Below, one piece after another: positions 16,501-27,545 of a DNA stretch of 64,000 nt (position 1 is its first letter; the number at the start of each line of letters is the position of its first letter). The position numbers and the translations under genes are program-made. Origin of the DNA: Halichondria panicea (Eukaryota; Porifera; Demospongiae; Suberitida; Halichondriidae); the NCBI RefSeq assembly GCF_963675165.1, contig NC_087390.1, positions 351,001 through 415,000 on the forward strand, in the 5' to 3' direction. Under the pieces are notes generated by a model, which did no database searches, was not told the origin of the DNA, and was given only the letters and a program-made list of their open reading frames with translations.

Positions 16501-19078
16501 GTACAGTTGATCCAATGTCAAAAATTTTATGATTTTCTGAAAGCTTAGAAAAATATCTTTCAAATGATGTGTTTCAATCCAACATTTCGTCCGAGTCCTA
16601 ATTTGTCATTTTTCGGCCTCGGACCATGGGCTATAATCCATGGTACGGCTTAATTGGCAAATACTTTATCTCTCGAATATGAACTTTGATTACACCATTT
16701 GAAAGGTATTTTTCTAAGCTTTCAGAAAATCCTAAAGTTTTTGACTTTGGATCCACAGAATTCAAGTTATGGCAGCTGAAAGAGATTGATTAAACGGAGG
16801 GGGTGTAGTTGAACATCTTTCAACAGCCATAACTTGAGTACAGTTGATCCAATGTCAACATTTTTATGATTTTCTGAAAGCTTAGAAAAATACCTTTCAA
16901 ATGATGTGTTTTAATCCAAAATTTCACCTGGGCCCTAAATTATCATTTTTCGGCCTTGGACCATGGGCTATATATAATCCATGGTACTGCCAAATTGGCA
17001 AATACTTTTATCTCTCAAATATGAACTTTGATGACACCATTTGAAAGGTATTTTTCTAAGCTTTCAAAAAATCATTGACTTTGGATCCACAGAATTCAAG
17101 TTATGGCAGCTGAAAGAGATTGATTAATAAGAACACTATTAAATAGCTTAAAGTGATTTAGTTGGTGTGTGTGCATGGCTTTACACGTAGCTTAGAAAAA
17201 TACCTTTCAAATGATGTGTAGGATAGCAAGTCCGAATCAAAATAGACTTTTGATTTTAAGATACTATCTTAACGAGCTCATTATAAGTTTTCTGAACATC
17301 ATAAAATTAACGGTATTGAACCAACGGCACTAAAGTTATGGCCATTCAAATTAACGATTTTGTGTGCATATTATATCTATTCAGACTGGGTCTAAGGTGT
17401 TTCATGACATATCATGGAGCTCTCTAAACGGACTGGTGGCCTCTGCCAACTCAGACAAGCTAGTCAGGATATGGGACCTCAGGGAGAAAGGTATGTACTG
17501 CATGCATGGTGGGGTTGTTGGTGTGATCACATGATGTGTTTGAGTGTACTGGCGATCGCTATTGATTGTTTACCTCACCATAATGTAATTTGCTACAACC
17601 TTGCTACTAAGTTGTTACATAACCGGTACTAAATGATTATGTCATAATAAAAATTAATAAATGGATTATTCACATACACTGTAGGGACGTCGATGATCCA
17701 GTCCACCCTCTCCTCTCATCAGGGCTGGGTGGTGTGCGTTAATTGGAGTCCAATAGACGAGCACCAACTGCTCTCCGGGTCGTATGACTCCACCCTCAAA
17801 CTATGGGATATACGAAGCTCCAAATTACCTCTGTACACTATCTCAGCTCATGAAGGCAAAGTGCTGTGCTCTGATTGGAGTCTGCCTCAGGTATTCTATA
17901 TACCGGAGGGGATTGATGTACCGTATAGCGCGAAATTTTCGTGTAGGATTGCTACCCACAAAATCCACGAAAATTTCACGCTATATGATAAATTATGCTG
18001 TATTTATTACAACAACAAAGGAGCGTGCTATCAACTTGTCAATATTGATCGATGTTGATATTGGATTGTGTGGTAGATTGGAGAGTGTCATGAATGTGAT
18101 TATCTTGTTATTGGTTACCGTAAGCGTTCTAATTATAGAACCAGCCTCGGTTAGGACGCCCATGTACTACCAATCAATTTTTTGTACATTGTTTCTAGAA
18201 AAATAATTATTTTTTACTGGTTCTATAATTAGAACGATTGCGGTAGTGTGTGTGTGTGCACGACCATTGACCCACGCCCATCTTCTAAGCAGAGTCTTCA
18301 TTGGAAGACCTGTATGTATACATAATATGTACGTGTACAATTATGCATTATTGTAGTTATAGCTACCTTATTGCATGTATAAACGAGTACGAATTTTAGC
18401 GATTTGTTATTAACGCTAAATTAAGTACGCTCTAATAGCATTTTAAAAAATTATGAATCTCATCCAAAAAAATTTTTTTCTTTTTTTCATGTACTTTTGT
18501 ATGATGTACTTTTGAGAGTATGCTAAGCAAGCTAGCCCTTTTTTTATCTATATCTGACTCCAAACTTTCCATACTTGTACATCTTTTGACAAATATTTTG
18601 TACTGCTACAAATCCGCCAAAATTAGTACCCTAAAAACAGTCAAAATTACTACCTGTCTATACTGTATAGCGGGTAAGTTTCGTGGGGTAAAAAATTCGT
18701 TCAACTCAAGAACGGTGGTTTTCGTGAGTAAAAATTTCGTTTAGTCTCGTGGCTGCACGGCATTCCTACGTTCCGATAAGCCACGCCTACGTTAAAACTT
18801 CGTGGAGGTCAGCCTGCCCACGAAAATAACGAATATTTTACCCCACGAAAATTACCCGCTATACGGTAATAGTAACATTATGGTATACTATAATTATACC
18901 TTAATTAATTTAATCTGCTCCGTAATTCTTATCATTATAATGTTGGCTTAGAAAGTATAAGGTATTATTCCACAGCTTTTTGCTGCCGCTATGTAACTGA
19001 CCAATTGTATCGTTTGCCTCTCTACAGATGTTCGTGAGTGGCGGTGATGATAACAAACTGAGAACGTACAGCGTGTGA
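13575..19078 (+). CDS. WDR12: WDR12/Ytm1 ribosome biogenesis WD40 protein, copy 1
   Basis: WDR12 joins BOP1 and PES1 in the nucleolar PeBoW complex needed for 27S/32S pre-rRNA processing and 60S assembly. Exons: 13575-13630, 13778-13863, 14033-14255, 14579-14628, 14699-14767, 14978-15138, 15320-15365, 15715-15950, 17385-17490, 17685-17890, 19028-19078. All junctions are GT-AG and in phase, giving 429 aa (human 423). The N-terminal ~90 residues form the NLE-type ubiquitin-like domain (SFFTKDSRYFVQDTSFSLP). Seven WD repeats follow, for example ILSGCYDNSVSVW, FCSVSWDTFLKIW, LVRIWDLREK and LLSGSYDSTLKLWDIR. The end, MFVSGGDDNKLRTYSV, is typical. Intron 8 holds a palindromic element array. The start is fixed by the NLE domain. 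Confidence 0.93.
15421..15625. mobile_element. TA-flanked MITE (ccgtatagcgggtaattttc family) in WDR12 intron 7
   Basis: Ends ccgtatagcaggtgattttcgtggg and its inverted counterpart ...cgcgctatacgg are flanked by TA (15419-15420, 15626-15627). TA duplication and ~25-bp ends suggest a Tc1/mariner-type MITE. Degenerate relatives in the same gene lie at about 15970-16145 and 17921-17987. Confidence 0.7.
16174..17353. repeat. Tandem array of ~300-bp palindromic elements in WDR12 intron 8
   Basis: Three to four successive units each have a left arm (cataacttgagtacagttgatccaatg...gattttctgaaagcttag) and an inverted right arm (ctaagctttcagaaaatc...ggatccacagaattcaagttatgg). The arms meet at a gaccatgggctat..ccatgg centre. 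Approximate units: 16174-16450, 16485-16780, 16825-17128, 17190-17353. The copy in unit 2 lies at about 40220-41396. Confidence 0.7.
18113..18247. mobile_element. Short MITE with ~30-bp inverted ends in WDR12 intron 10
   Basis: gttaccgtaagcgttctaat...agaaccag near 18114-18144 is inverted at ctggttctataattagaacg...cggta near 18219-18247. The duplicate copy is at about 42124-42256. Confidence 0.55.
18663..18866. mobile_element. TA-flanked MITE in WDR12 intron 10
   Basis: ctgtatagcgggtaagtttcgtgggg inverted to ccccacgaaaattacccgctatacgg, with TA on both sides. Same family as 15421-15625. The unit 2 copy is 43558-43761. Confidence 0.7.
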
Positions 19079-19328
19079 ACTCTATTAATAGTGACACAAC
19101 TATTATTATGTATATGCAAATTTATTATGTTAGATGTGTTATTATGTGTTTTTTGAAAGCCGTCTCAACTTTATCTAATGGCTGCCCTACATATAATTAT
19201 TTATAGCTGCTATATAGCATTAGTAATGTTTGCCATAAATACTGCAATCTGATTGGCTAAAAGAAGTGTTCTATCCAACTTAGAAAATCATGTACTTACT
19301 TAGAAAATCATAAAAGATTATCTCTACA

Positions 19329-19850
19329 GATGTTCGTGAGTGGCGGTGATGATAATAAACTGATAGGACCACGACTAAATTTTGGATTGAAGCACACCAT
19401 TTGTTTTTCTAAGCTTTCAGAAAATCATAAATATTTTTGACTTTGGATCTACAGAATTCAAGTTATGGCAGCTGAAAGATATTGATTGAACATCTTTCAA
19501 CAGCCATAACTTGAGTACGTACAGTTGATCCAATGTCATAATTTTTTATGATTTTCTGAAAAAAACCTTTCAAATGATGTGTTTCAATCCAAAATTTCGT
19601 CAGGGTCCTAATTTGTTATTTTTCGGCCTCGGATCATGGACTATATTGCCCATGGTATTTTTCCGAACAGACCCAAAAATAGACTTTTGATTTTAAAGTT
19701 ATGGCCGTTCAAATTAACGATTTTGTGTCCATATTATCATGTAACTCTGTTAGACTGGGTCCAAGGTGTTTCATGGAGCTCTCTAAACGGACTGGTGGCC
19801 TCTGCCAACTCAGACAAGCTAGTCAGGATATGGGACCTCAGGGAGAAAGG
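19329..19850 (+). pseudogene. Rearranged duplicate fragments of WDR12 exons 11 and 9
   Basis: 19329-19360 repeats exon 11 after its own acceptor (ctctacag) but ends in a changed TGA context. A palindromic element follows (about 19398-19720). 19757-19849 then repeats exon 9 with its GTATGT donor. The exon-9 copy lacks a 10-base tgacatatca block present in the real exon, which shifts its frame. The order is 11' then 9', so this is a scrambled local duplication older than the large one: both fragments recur at 44250-44770. Confidence 0.75.
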
Positions 19851-19884
19851 TATGTACTGCATGCATGGTGGGTTGTTGATGTGA

Positions 19885-20385
19885 TCACATGATGTTACTG
19901 GCAGGCAGTAACTGGTTTAATTGTTTTTACCACATCGTGATGCATAACTTTAATTTGCTACTACTACAACACTGTAAAACACCACAATTTGGTATGACAT
20001 CATCAATTTTTCTTATTTCCAGGGGGGGAATCCCAGGGCTCCCACCCCTCAGTATATGAAACCTTGGTTATATAATTATTATTCCCCCTACTATAACAAA
20101 CTACTATAACACTCTTGAGCGAAAGCATAACGTGGCGAGAGGCATTAGCACAGCACAGCTTGCAACACTCGTTCAATTTATTTCACATTGCAAATGTCTC
20201 TGTTTATACGTCCTTGACATAACCACAAAACTATAAAAAGATATAATGTGAATCACATTAACTACAAGAGTCTCTATAGCTCAACTATAACTGTGATATA
20301 GCTAAACTATTCACAACATACTATAACATATATAAGATATAGGTCAAGTCCGTAAAGCAGTCCAGAAGTATTCCTTGTAAGTCTC
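19885..20385. other. Intergenic stretch between WDR12 fragments and the metalloprotease
   Basis: No gene seen. It contains a block near 20105-20170 (gcgaaagcataac..tggcgagaggcattagca) that recurs at about 29465-29530, also downstream of a minus-strand gene end. AATAAA on the minus strand (20177-20182) could be the metalloprotease polyadenylation signal. Confidence 0.35.
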
Positions 20386-22211
20386 TTAGCACCAACCGAC
20401 GTGCTTCTTGGAATTCTCGCAAAGGTTGCCCAGATCATTGCCATCCATAATGCAGCCAGCTTGAGAAGAAGTGCAGCTAACGCAGTTGGCATTTTTAGCA
20501 GTGCAGGTTCCCCTGCCATACAGTTGGGCGCACTTACAACTTGTGTATTCGTCAGGAGCGTTAAAAACATGTCCCACTTCATGAGCGAAAACCCTGTCAA
20601 TCTGATCGGAACCCCAACCGTCATTGCTGTACTGCATGTATAGAGGTCCGCCACCAAAATAGGCATAAGCAAAATGGCTTTGCCTGTACTTAGAGAAGAA
20701 ACCAAGGAAAGCACCACCAGCACCAGCGTGGTTTTTGATAGCTTGTGCTAAATCGTCCCTTCCAGTTTTACCTTTTGCATAACCAAAAGCTTGGAGTGAA
20801 GCATCAGCAAACACGTCGTGGCAAGCTGGATAGCTAGGGCAAGAGGTTGGGCTGGAAGCAGTGATTGTTGCCTTCCCAGAATACAACGCAAACGACAAAC
20901 TAACCCCCTTTTTCGCAGCTTGATTTGACCAGAATTTAAGCCCTGCGTGGCATTCACTTACAACTTTTTCATACTCAGTTTGGCTCATTGCTAAGCTACC
21001 AGGACCGGAAGCAACAACAATACCAACGGCAATCTTCCCAGTCATGGTTTGACGGTATGGTGAATCTCCCCGAAAATCTTCGTTGGAATCTTCTCTTTTA
21101 AGGGCCATTGGAGCTGTTTTTTCTGTCCACTTTTGAATCGTTGGTTGTGGTTTCAGCTCATCTTCTCGTGCCATCCAGTAGGCATTAACATGGGTCAAAG
21201 TTGACGCTGATGCTGAGCTCGAAATATGGGCTGAGGAATGACTGAAGCTATTCTGCTTGGCTACACGAGAGGGGACTTTTGCAACCAAGAGGTTGTGACC
21301 AAGTTGGAGTAGAACGCGACCGCCAGCAGCTTCCACTTCAGCAGTTGCCTCGTCAATGTTCTCACTGTGAAGCAACATCTCCTCCATGGCAGGACTCCTG
21401 TATAGAGTAGATACATGGATAATCATTTTGATGAACAATCAATTGTGAAATCTGGCCAGAAATTTACCCTTGTGAGTCTTGTTTGTGGGATGGCTTTGGT
21501 GAAATATCTCCCTCGATCACTGCTTCATTCATCATAGACTCGAGTTTTTGAATGTCTCCGAGTGGTTCAGGATGAGGCTCATCATCATCTTTCATATCTT
21601 GCAATATCTCATCAACTTCACTGATGAAATAAAGCAAAGAGGCATTATGCATATACTTATGGTATCAATACGTAACGTATAGGTGGATCAGTCTTAATCT
21701 TAATGTAGCAAGGAGATGTAATATACAAGAAAGATAATTAACATGCATGAGATATATAAGTGCTCAACAATGCATGAAATAATAAGACAAAAGTCCTGAC
21801 TCAGGGGGTTGAAGGCAAATTCGAGGCCAAACGCTGTTTGCATAGCATGTTTTGCTACGGTTTAAATTGTGACCAACCTCCTCTGTTTATATAGAGTGTG
21901 CTAAACTTTCATTTATATGTGACTCCAAATTTTCCATTCAAGTCATGCTCATGCACCTTTTAAAAAATTTAATATTGTGCTAATATATTCGCATTGCTGC
22001 CCTAAAATCAGAGAAAAATCTGAAAAATTACTACCCGCCTTTAATAGTAACCTTATAATCTCAGGTCATAACTTAGTCTCGTAGTGAACTGATTGACTGC
22101 GAGACTAGTCATAACTCACTTGAGCACAGCTTTCAGTTTAGCCTCTTTGTCAATCAGACCAGCTAGTGATGTGGACACCACACAGCAAACCACAAGCAGT
22201 AGCAATTTCAT
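20386..22211 (-). CDS. Secreted zinc-metalloprotease-like protein, copy 1
   Basis: Three exons (22120-22211, 21468-21620, 20386-21397) join in phase to 418 aa. Exon 1 encodes a signal peptide (MKLLLLVVCCVVSTSLAG). An acidic linker follows, then a ~60-residue pro-region. The catalytic part carries HEVGHVFNAPDEY at about residue 354, an HExxH zinc motif with a downstream Asp-Glu as possible third ligand. The tail after it has eight cysteines and ends HVGWC, as in a disulfide-bonded extracellular domain. HExxH with a nearby DE recalls M64-like and related metallopeptidases, but I cannot place the family. A TATA box lies 80 bp before the ATG. The substrate is unknown. Confidence 0.85.
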
Positions 22212-22289
22212 TTCGTTCTTGGCTTTTCTTATATCTTTTGTTGTGAAGATTTCTGAAATCTCTGAGTGAAGAAAGCTCCAAAGAGCATG

Positions 22290-22297
22290 CTTTTATA
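22290..22297 (-). promoter_or_regulatory. TATA box of metalloprotease copy 1
   Basis: Minus-strand TATAAAAG lies about 80 bp upstream of the ATG at 22211. An identical arrangement occurs in unit 2 (47207-47214). A TATA promoter contrasts with the TATA-less LIN9/WDR12 promoter and suits a regulated secreted product. Confidence 0.55.
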
Positions 22298-22552
22298 GTT
22301 GATATTAGACTAAGCTGGAGGAGAGACTGTCTGAGTACTTAATTAGTGTATGCATAGCTAGGTCTGCGGAATTCCTACCTGAACAACGAGTATTTCAAGC
22401 TGCGCTGTGCTAAGGTTGTGTACATGAATCTGTTTTGGTAGCTTAAGCGCATGCGCATTAAAATAAGGGGCGTGTCTGCAAGAGGTCAAGTTAATGGCTA
22501 CTATGAAAGTCAAATCCAAGAAATAGAGCACTCTTCCTTCACACCACTCGTG

Positions 22553-22804
22553 ATGTCATCAACAGGAGGCCTTGGCCCCGCTTCAACAGCCACTTACAAG
22601 CGTCTTGCCACCCTTCTGGCCGCAAAATGGGACCAACCCTATACCTCCACAATGAATTGGCTGAGATGCCGCCTCTCGTTTTCGCTCCTAAGATCTTCAA
22701 TCCAAGCCATCAGAGGAGCTCGTTCAACTGCAGGGAAGGCCTCAAAAGCAACTTCCCTCCCAATCGATTTAGTGATCAGTGAGTCACTGATAACAGACCA
22801 CTGA
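22553..22804 (+). pseudogene. Mobile-element protein fragment, copy 1
   Basis: The open frame contains TYKRLATLLAAKWDQPY, NWLRCRLSFSLLRSSIQ and RGARS, and is related to the minus-strand fragment at 4693-4932. It starts next to a GCGCATGCGC site (22447-22456). It is too short to be a complete protein. The unit 2 copy is at 47470-47721. Confidence 0.45.
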
Positions 22805-22995
22805 TCCTTGAACATTGAACTAACTAGCATAATTATTGCACTGTACATTGAACTAACCTGTGAGTGTGTGTATTATAATGTAGATTCATTATGCATTCAT
22901 GCATAGTTGGTCATGCATGACTATTGCGTAAAGGATCGGGTCTTCAGTTACTTAAGTCACATAAATTTTTGTAACAATACTAATGAAATAATATA

Positions 22996-23195
22996 CCGTA
23001 TATAGCGGGTAATTTTCGTGGGGGTAAAAAATTTGTTTATCTGGAAAACGGTGGTTTTCGTGAGGAAAAATTTCTCGTTGCCTGCACTGCATTTATACGT
23101 TCTGGTAAGCCACGCCTACATTAAAATTTCGTGGAGGTCAGCTTGCCCACAAAAGTAACGAATTTTTTACCCCACGAAAATTACCCGCTATACGG
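22996..23195. mobile_element. TA-flanked MITE
   Basis: Inverted ends ccgtatatagcgggtaattttc / gaaaattacccgctatacgg between TA dinucleotides. Same family as 15421-15625. Unit 2 copy 47913-48112. Confidence 0.7.
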
Positions 23196-23811
23196 TAATT
23201 ACTGTTACTCCAACCTTTGCTTACATAACAAATTGCACTAACCTATTTCATTGCATTTTGTCCGACTGTGACCATACAAATATTATGTTCCTTACTTCTC
23301 AAATGTCACATTGTCACTATAGCAACGCACATATTTTCTAATTGTACTGTAGTAAAGTTAATGAAGGTCAATGGAGGATAGAGACACCTGAGCAAATTGT
23401 TTCTATTTGCACTCATACCAGAGATAATGAAGTCACTGATTGATTGCAGCCCATCATGCCATTCATGCATATCTAGTCGGTCATGCATGACTATTGCGTA
23501 AAGGAGATCGGGTCTTAAGTTACTTGTATTTTAAGAATTGCTCAGTAGAATGTCAAATGCCATGGACTAGGTCCTGATAAGTTATTCTGAGGCTTTTTCT
23601 TCCTATATTCTTTAATTCTTGAAAAGGTGCCTATTAGGATTTTTACGAGAATAATAGGTGCATTTTTCAAGAATTATAAGAATAAAATAATGAGTGGAAA
23701 AAGAATTATCAGGGCCTCCAATTAAATTTTTAATACTTGTATGGTCACAGTCAGACAAAATGCAGTGAATGAGGCATTATACTGCACGCATAGGTTTGTA
23801 GGTACAGTGTA

Positions 23812-23870
23812 TAGTCTCATGAATCAGCCGCACTTGGAAACTTTCCAAGTGCGGCTGATTCATGAGACTA
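23812..23870. repeat. Perfect 59-bp palindrome (29-bp arms), copy 1 of 3
   Basis: tagtctcatgaatcagccgc... reads as its own reverse complement around a single central base. Exact copies lie at 25020-25078 and 48728-48786. Each sits 15 bp before the cagtggaacct MITE. Confidence 0.85.
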
Positions 23871-23884
23871 GGTTATAGTAGGTA

Positions 23885-24069
23885 CAGTGGAACCTCTGTT
23901 AACAACCACCTCCGAATAAAGGCCAGTTGCTATATAACGGCCAGGAACCTAGGTCCCAAATGAACAGTTTGTGTACAAAACAACCTCTCAACAAAGGCCA
24001 CCTCTGTATAAAGGCCAATTAAAACATTGTTCCCCAAAGGTGTCCGTTATAGAGCTAGGGCTTCCACTG
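23885..24069. mobile_element. pogo/Tigger-like MITE (cagtggaacctct ends)
   Basis: It starts cagtggaacctctgttaac and ends agggcttccactg. Internal repeats of aaaggcca / ataaaggcc resemble the subterminal repeats of pogo-type elements. Further copies: 25093-25277 and 48801-48985. Partial copies: about 27548-27692, 28440-28580 and 49730-49863. Family assignment rests on the ends only. Confidence 0.55.
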
Positions 24070-25019
24070 TCAGTATTAAGTTTCAAATGTCACATTGTCA
24101 TTAGCAAGGCATCACTAACAAACACATATTTTTCTAATTGTACTGTAATAAATATTTAATTGGAGGTCAATGGAGGATAGAGATAGTTGAGCAAATTGTT
24201 GCTATGGCATCACTGATTGATCGCAGCCCACCTGCCCATTCATGCATGCACATTGTCATTAGCAACGCACATATTTTATAATTTTACTGTAGTAAAGTTA
24301 ATTGAAGGTCAATGGAGGATAGTGGGAATGTTTCTATTGCACTAAGTGGCTCATACCAGAGATAATGGAGTCACTGACTGATTGCAGCCCACCATTCATG
24401 CAGTGGCGTAGCCAGGATTTTGGAAAGGGCAGGGCTCAAATCAGTTGAGCAGGGCCAGAGTATAATACTAGGTCATCACTTTTTCCTCAGCAGTCAGTAT
24501 GCGCATTAGATGGCCCTGCCCACATTTCCATTCAATGACATCATTCTAGTAACTATGCATACAGTACAGTGCAGAATACATCGGTGATTCAAGCTGAGTT
24601 GGAGTTGATAAAGCACAAAAGGGGGGGGGGCTCTAGCCCCTCAGCCCCCCTCTGCCTACGCCACTGATTCATGCACATCTAGCTAGTCATGCATGACTAT
24701 TGTGTAAAAGGAGATCGGGTCTTAAGTTACTTGTATTTTAAGAATTGCTCAGTAGAATGTCAAATGCCATGGACTAGGTCCTGATAAGTTATTCCGAGGC
24801 TTTTTCTTCCTATATTCTTTAATTTTTGAAAAGGTGCCTATTAGGATTTTTACGAGAATAATAGGTGCATTTTTCAAGAATTATAAGAATAGAATAATGA
24901 GTGGAAAAAGAATTATCAGGGCCTCCAATTAAATTTTTAATACTTGTATGGTCACAGTCAGACAAAATGCAGTGAAATGAGGCATTATACTGCACGCATA
25001 GGTTTGTAGGTACAGTGTA

Positions 25020-25078
25020 TAGTCTCATGAATCAGCCGCACTTGGAAACTTTCCAAGTGCGGCTGATTCATGAGACTA
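25020..25078. repeat. Perfect 59-bp palindrome, copy 2
   Basis: Identical to 23812-23870, again 15 bp before a cagtggaacct MITE. The whole block was locally duplicated in unit 1. Confidence 0.85.
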
Positions 25079-25092
25079 GGTTATAGTAGGTA

Positions 25093-25277
25093 CAGTGGAA
25101 CCTCTGTTAACAACCACCTCCGAATAAAGGCCAGTTGCTATATAACGGCCAGGAACCTAGGTCCCAAATGAACAGTTTGTGTACAAAACAACCTCTTAAC
25201 AAAGGCCACCTCTGTATAAAGGCCAATTAAAACATTGTTCCCCAAAGGTGTCCGTTATAGAGCTAGGGCTTCCACTG
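25093..25277. mobile_element. pogo/Tigger-like MITE, second copy
   Basis: Same ends and internal aaaggcc repeats as 23885-24069, with very few base changes. Confidence 0.55.
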
Positions 25278-26689
25278 TCAGTATTAAGTTTCAAATGTCA
25301 CATTGTCATTAGCAAGGCATCACTAACAGACACATATTTTTCTAATTGTACTGTGGTAAAGATTTAATTGGAGGATAGAGATACTTAGCAAATTGTTGCT
25401 ATTGCATCACTGATTGATCGCAGCCCACCTGCCCATTCATGCATGCACATTGTCATTAGCAACGCACATATTTTATAATTGTACTGAAGGTCAATGGAGG
25501 ATAGAGATACTTGTGGGAATGTTTCTATTGCACTAAGTGGCTCATACCAGAGATAATGGAGTCACTGACTGATTGCAGCCCACCATGCCATTCATGCACA
25601 TCTAGCTAGTCATGCATGACTATTGTGTAAAAGGAGATCGGGTCTTAAGTTACTTGTATTTTAAGGATTGCTCAGTAGAATGTCAAATGCATGGACTAGG
25701 TCCTGATAAGTTATTCCGAGGCTTTTTTCCCTATTCTTTAATTCTTGAAAAGGTGCCTATTATACGATTATTTGCAAAAAATCGACATAATTATAGACAT
25801 ACTTAAGACATGGACAACAATAAACACAGCATACAACTGACACGAGACATATATCTGTGTTATCTGCTGACTTGGGACATTCGCCATTTTTGGCCATGAG
25901 GACGTCGTTATGCAAAACTTAATGACATGATCTTTACCAAAAATTGACATCGAGGCCTTAGACACCTATTAATTATTCTTTGCTTAGATCCCACTTGTGT
26001 GTGTTTAGCAGGGAATTATGAGCCATAATCTCATAGTTTCCCAGGGAATTATAAGCTTGAGGGTATAAAGTACAAGTACTATTTTTGAATGTACAGAAAT
26101 GATAATAAAGCTGTAGCTGCATGATAATTAGCTATGGCTGTTCAGTTTTTTCACTACCAGTTTCTATATAGTTGTTTCTATCCTGCAGCCATGTTTCAAA
26201 TTGCAGTAGACTCCTGTGTCTTTTTGGGAATGATAGTGCACTGTAGCATTGCTGCAAGCTGTTCCTTGCTAGCTAGCCGTACATATCAGAACAGTTTACT
26301 GAGGAGCTTGAGCTGGGGTGGGGCTTGAGTGCATGCAGATAAAGAGGAGGCTGGGCTCATTTGTTGCAGAGCGCTTCCTGCACAGGTGGAGTCACTAGTT
26401 TGTCCATTCCAATGTTGAAGCAAGGCCAATGCAAAGGTTTTTTTTAGCAGAGATCATCTAGACTAGCTTGTTAGAACAGGACATTTTCAAAAATAAAGCT
26501 GTTGCTAAGGCTTGCTGCTTTTATAGATACACTTCTTGCCTGAGGCAGCCAATGAAAAGTGGGATCTAAATCAGTTAGCACATGTGCATTGGGTATCTAT
26601 GGTTATAGTGTCCCTCATCCCTCGGGCAAAGCCCTCGTGATATGGGACACTATAATACATAGATACCTCATGCCCATGTACTATCTATA

Positions 26690-27545
26690 ACTTATATCCC
26701 GTTGCTACGTTGTTGCCAAGTGCAATATGAAGCATAATGCACTGCTGAAAGTCATATTGCACTGACCGCAAAGTCATATTGCACTGACCACAAAACGCCC
26801 CTCTGGCAATTAGACAGACAATTAAATTAATACGCATGAGAAATAACAAGTATCAAAGTATGTCCAGCCATGCAGGAATGAATGTTCAGCACTGATGGAG
26901 TTTCTTCTTGCAACCATGCAGGTTTTAAAATTGTCCAAGATTCATTTTATGGAAGATTCTGTGTTCCTAGATCGACCTAGTCCTTGACCTCGTGATGCGC
27001 ATATGCATGTCAATTCTGCTTCACCGTAGCACTAGAAGTGGCTCTTTTTGCTGAGCTGTTTTGCAGCAGTGTAGAAGCGAGCTTTCTTGGCTTGGTTATG
27101 AGGCCGAGCGTAGACCAGCAGCTAATACATGTATTCACTGAGTAGTGGGGTGGGGCTGTTTCTTTGCAGCAGTAAGTGGGATGGGGCTGTTTTGCAGCAC
27201 CAGAAGTGGGGTGAGGCTATTTTGCAGATTTCAGTTGAAACTCCAACAATTTTGTGTCAAGCCATTCGTCGGTCATGCCAATCTTATACGCTGCAGATAC
27301 TGGCGTCTAGAAGAGAGAAGAGATGGAGCTGTGTCTAGAGTTGTCTCTGTCTTTTTTTGTGCTGTTTATATTGTGTTACTAGGACAGTGTTATTTTGCTA
27401 TGCCCTCGGGATATAAACTAGTTATAACACGTGCACTCGGGCTGCATGGCATATATTGCACTCAGCCCTCGGGGCTGGCGCCCTCGTGCTTCAGTGCAAT
27501 ATATTCCATACATCCCTCGTGCCCGTGTTATAACTATAACATAAT
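26690..27545. mobile_element. ~850-bp element (atatccc...gttataactataac), unit 1 repeat tract
   Basis: The same sequence occurs inverted at about 33845-34697. Comparing unit 1 (10455-10465) with unit 2 at that second site shows a clean insertion there, so this block moves as a unit. It contains repeated atattgcact / agtgcaatat inverted words and a ccctcg-rich palindrome. ORFs across it (27145-27642 plus and 33802-34239 minus) are shared only because the element is shared; no known protein is recognisable. Confidence 0.6.
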
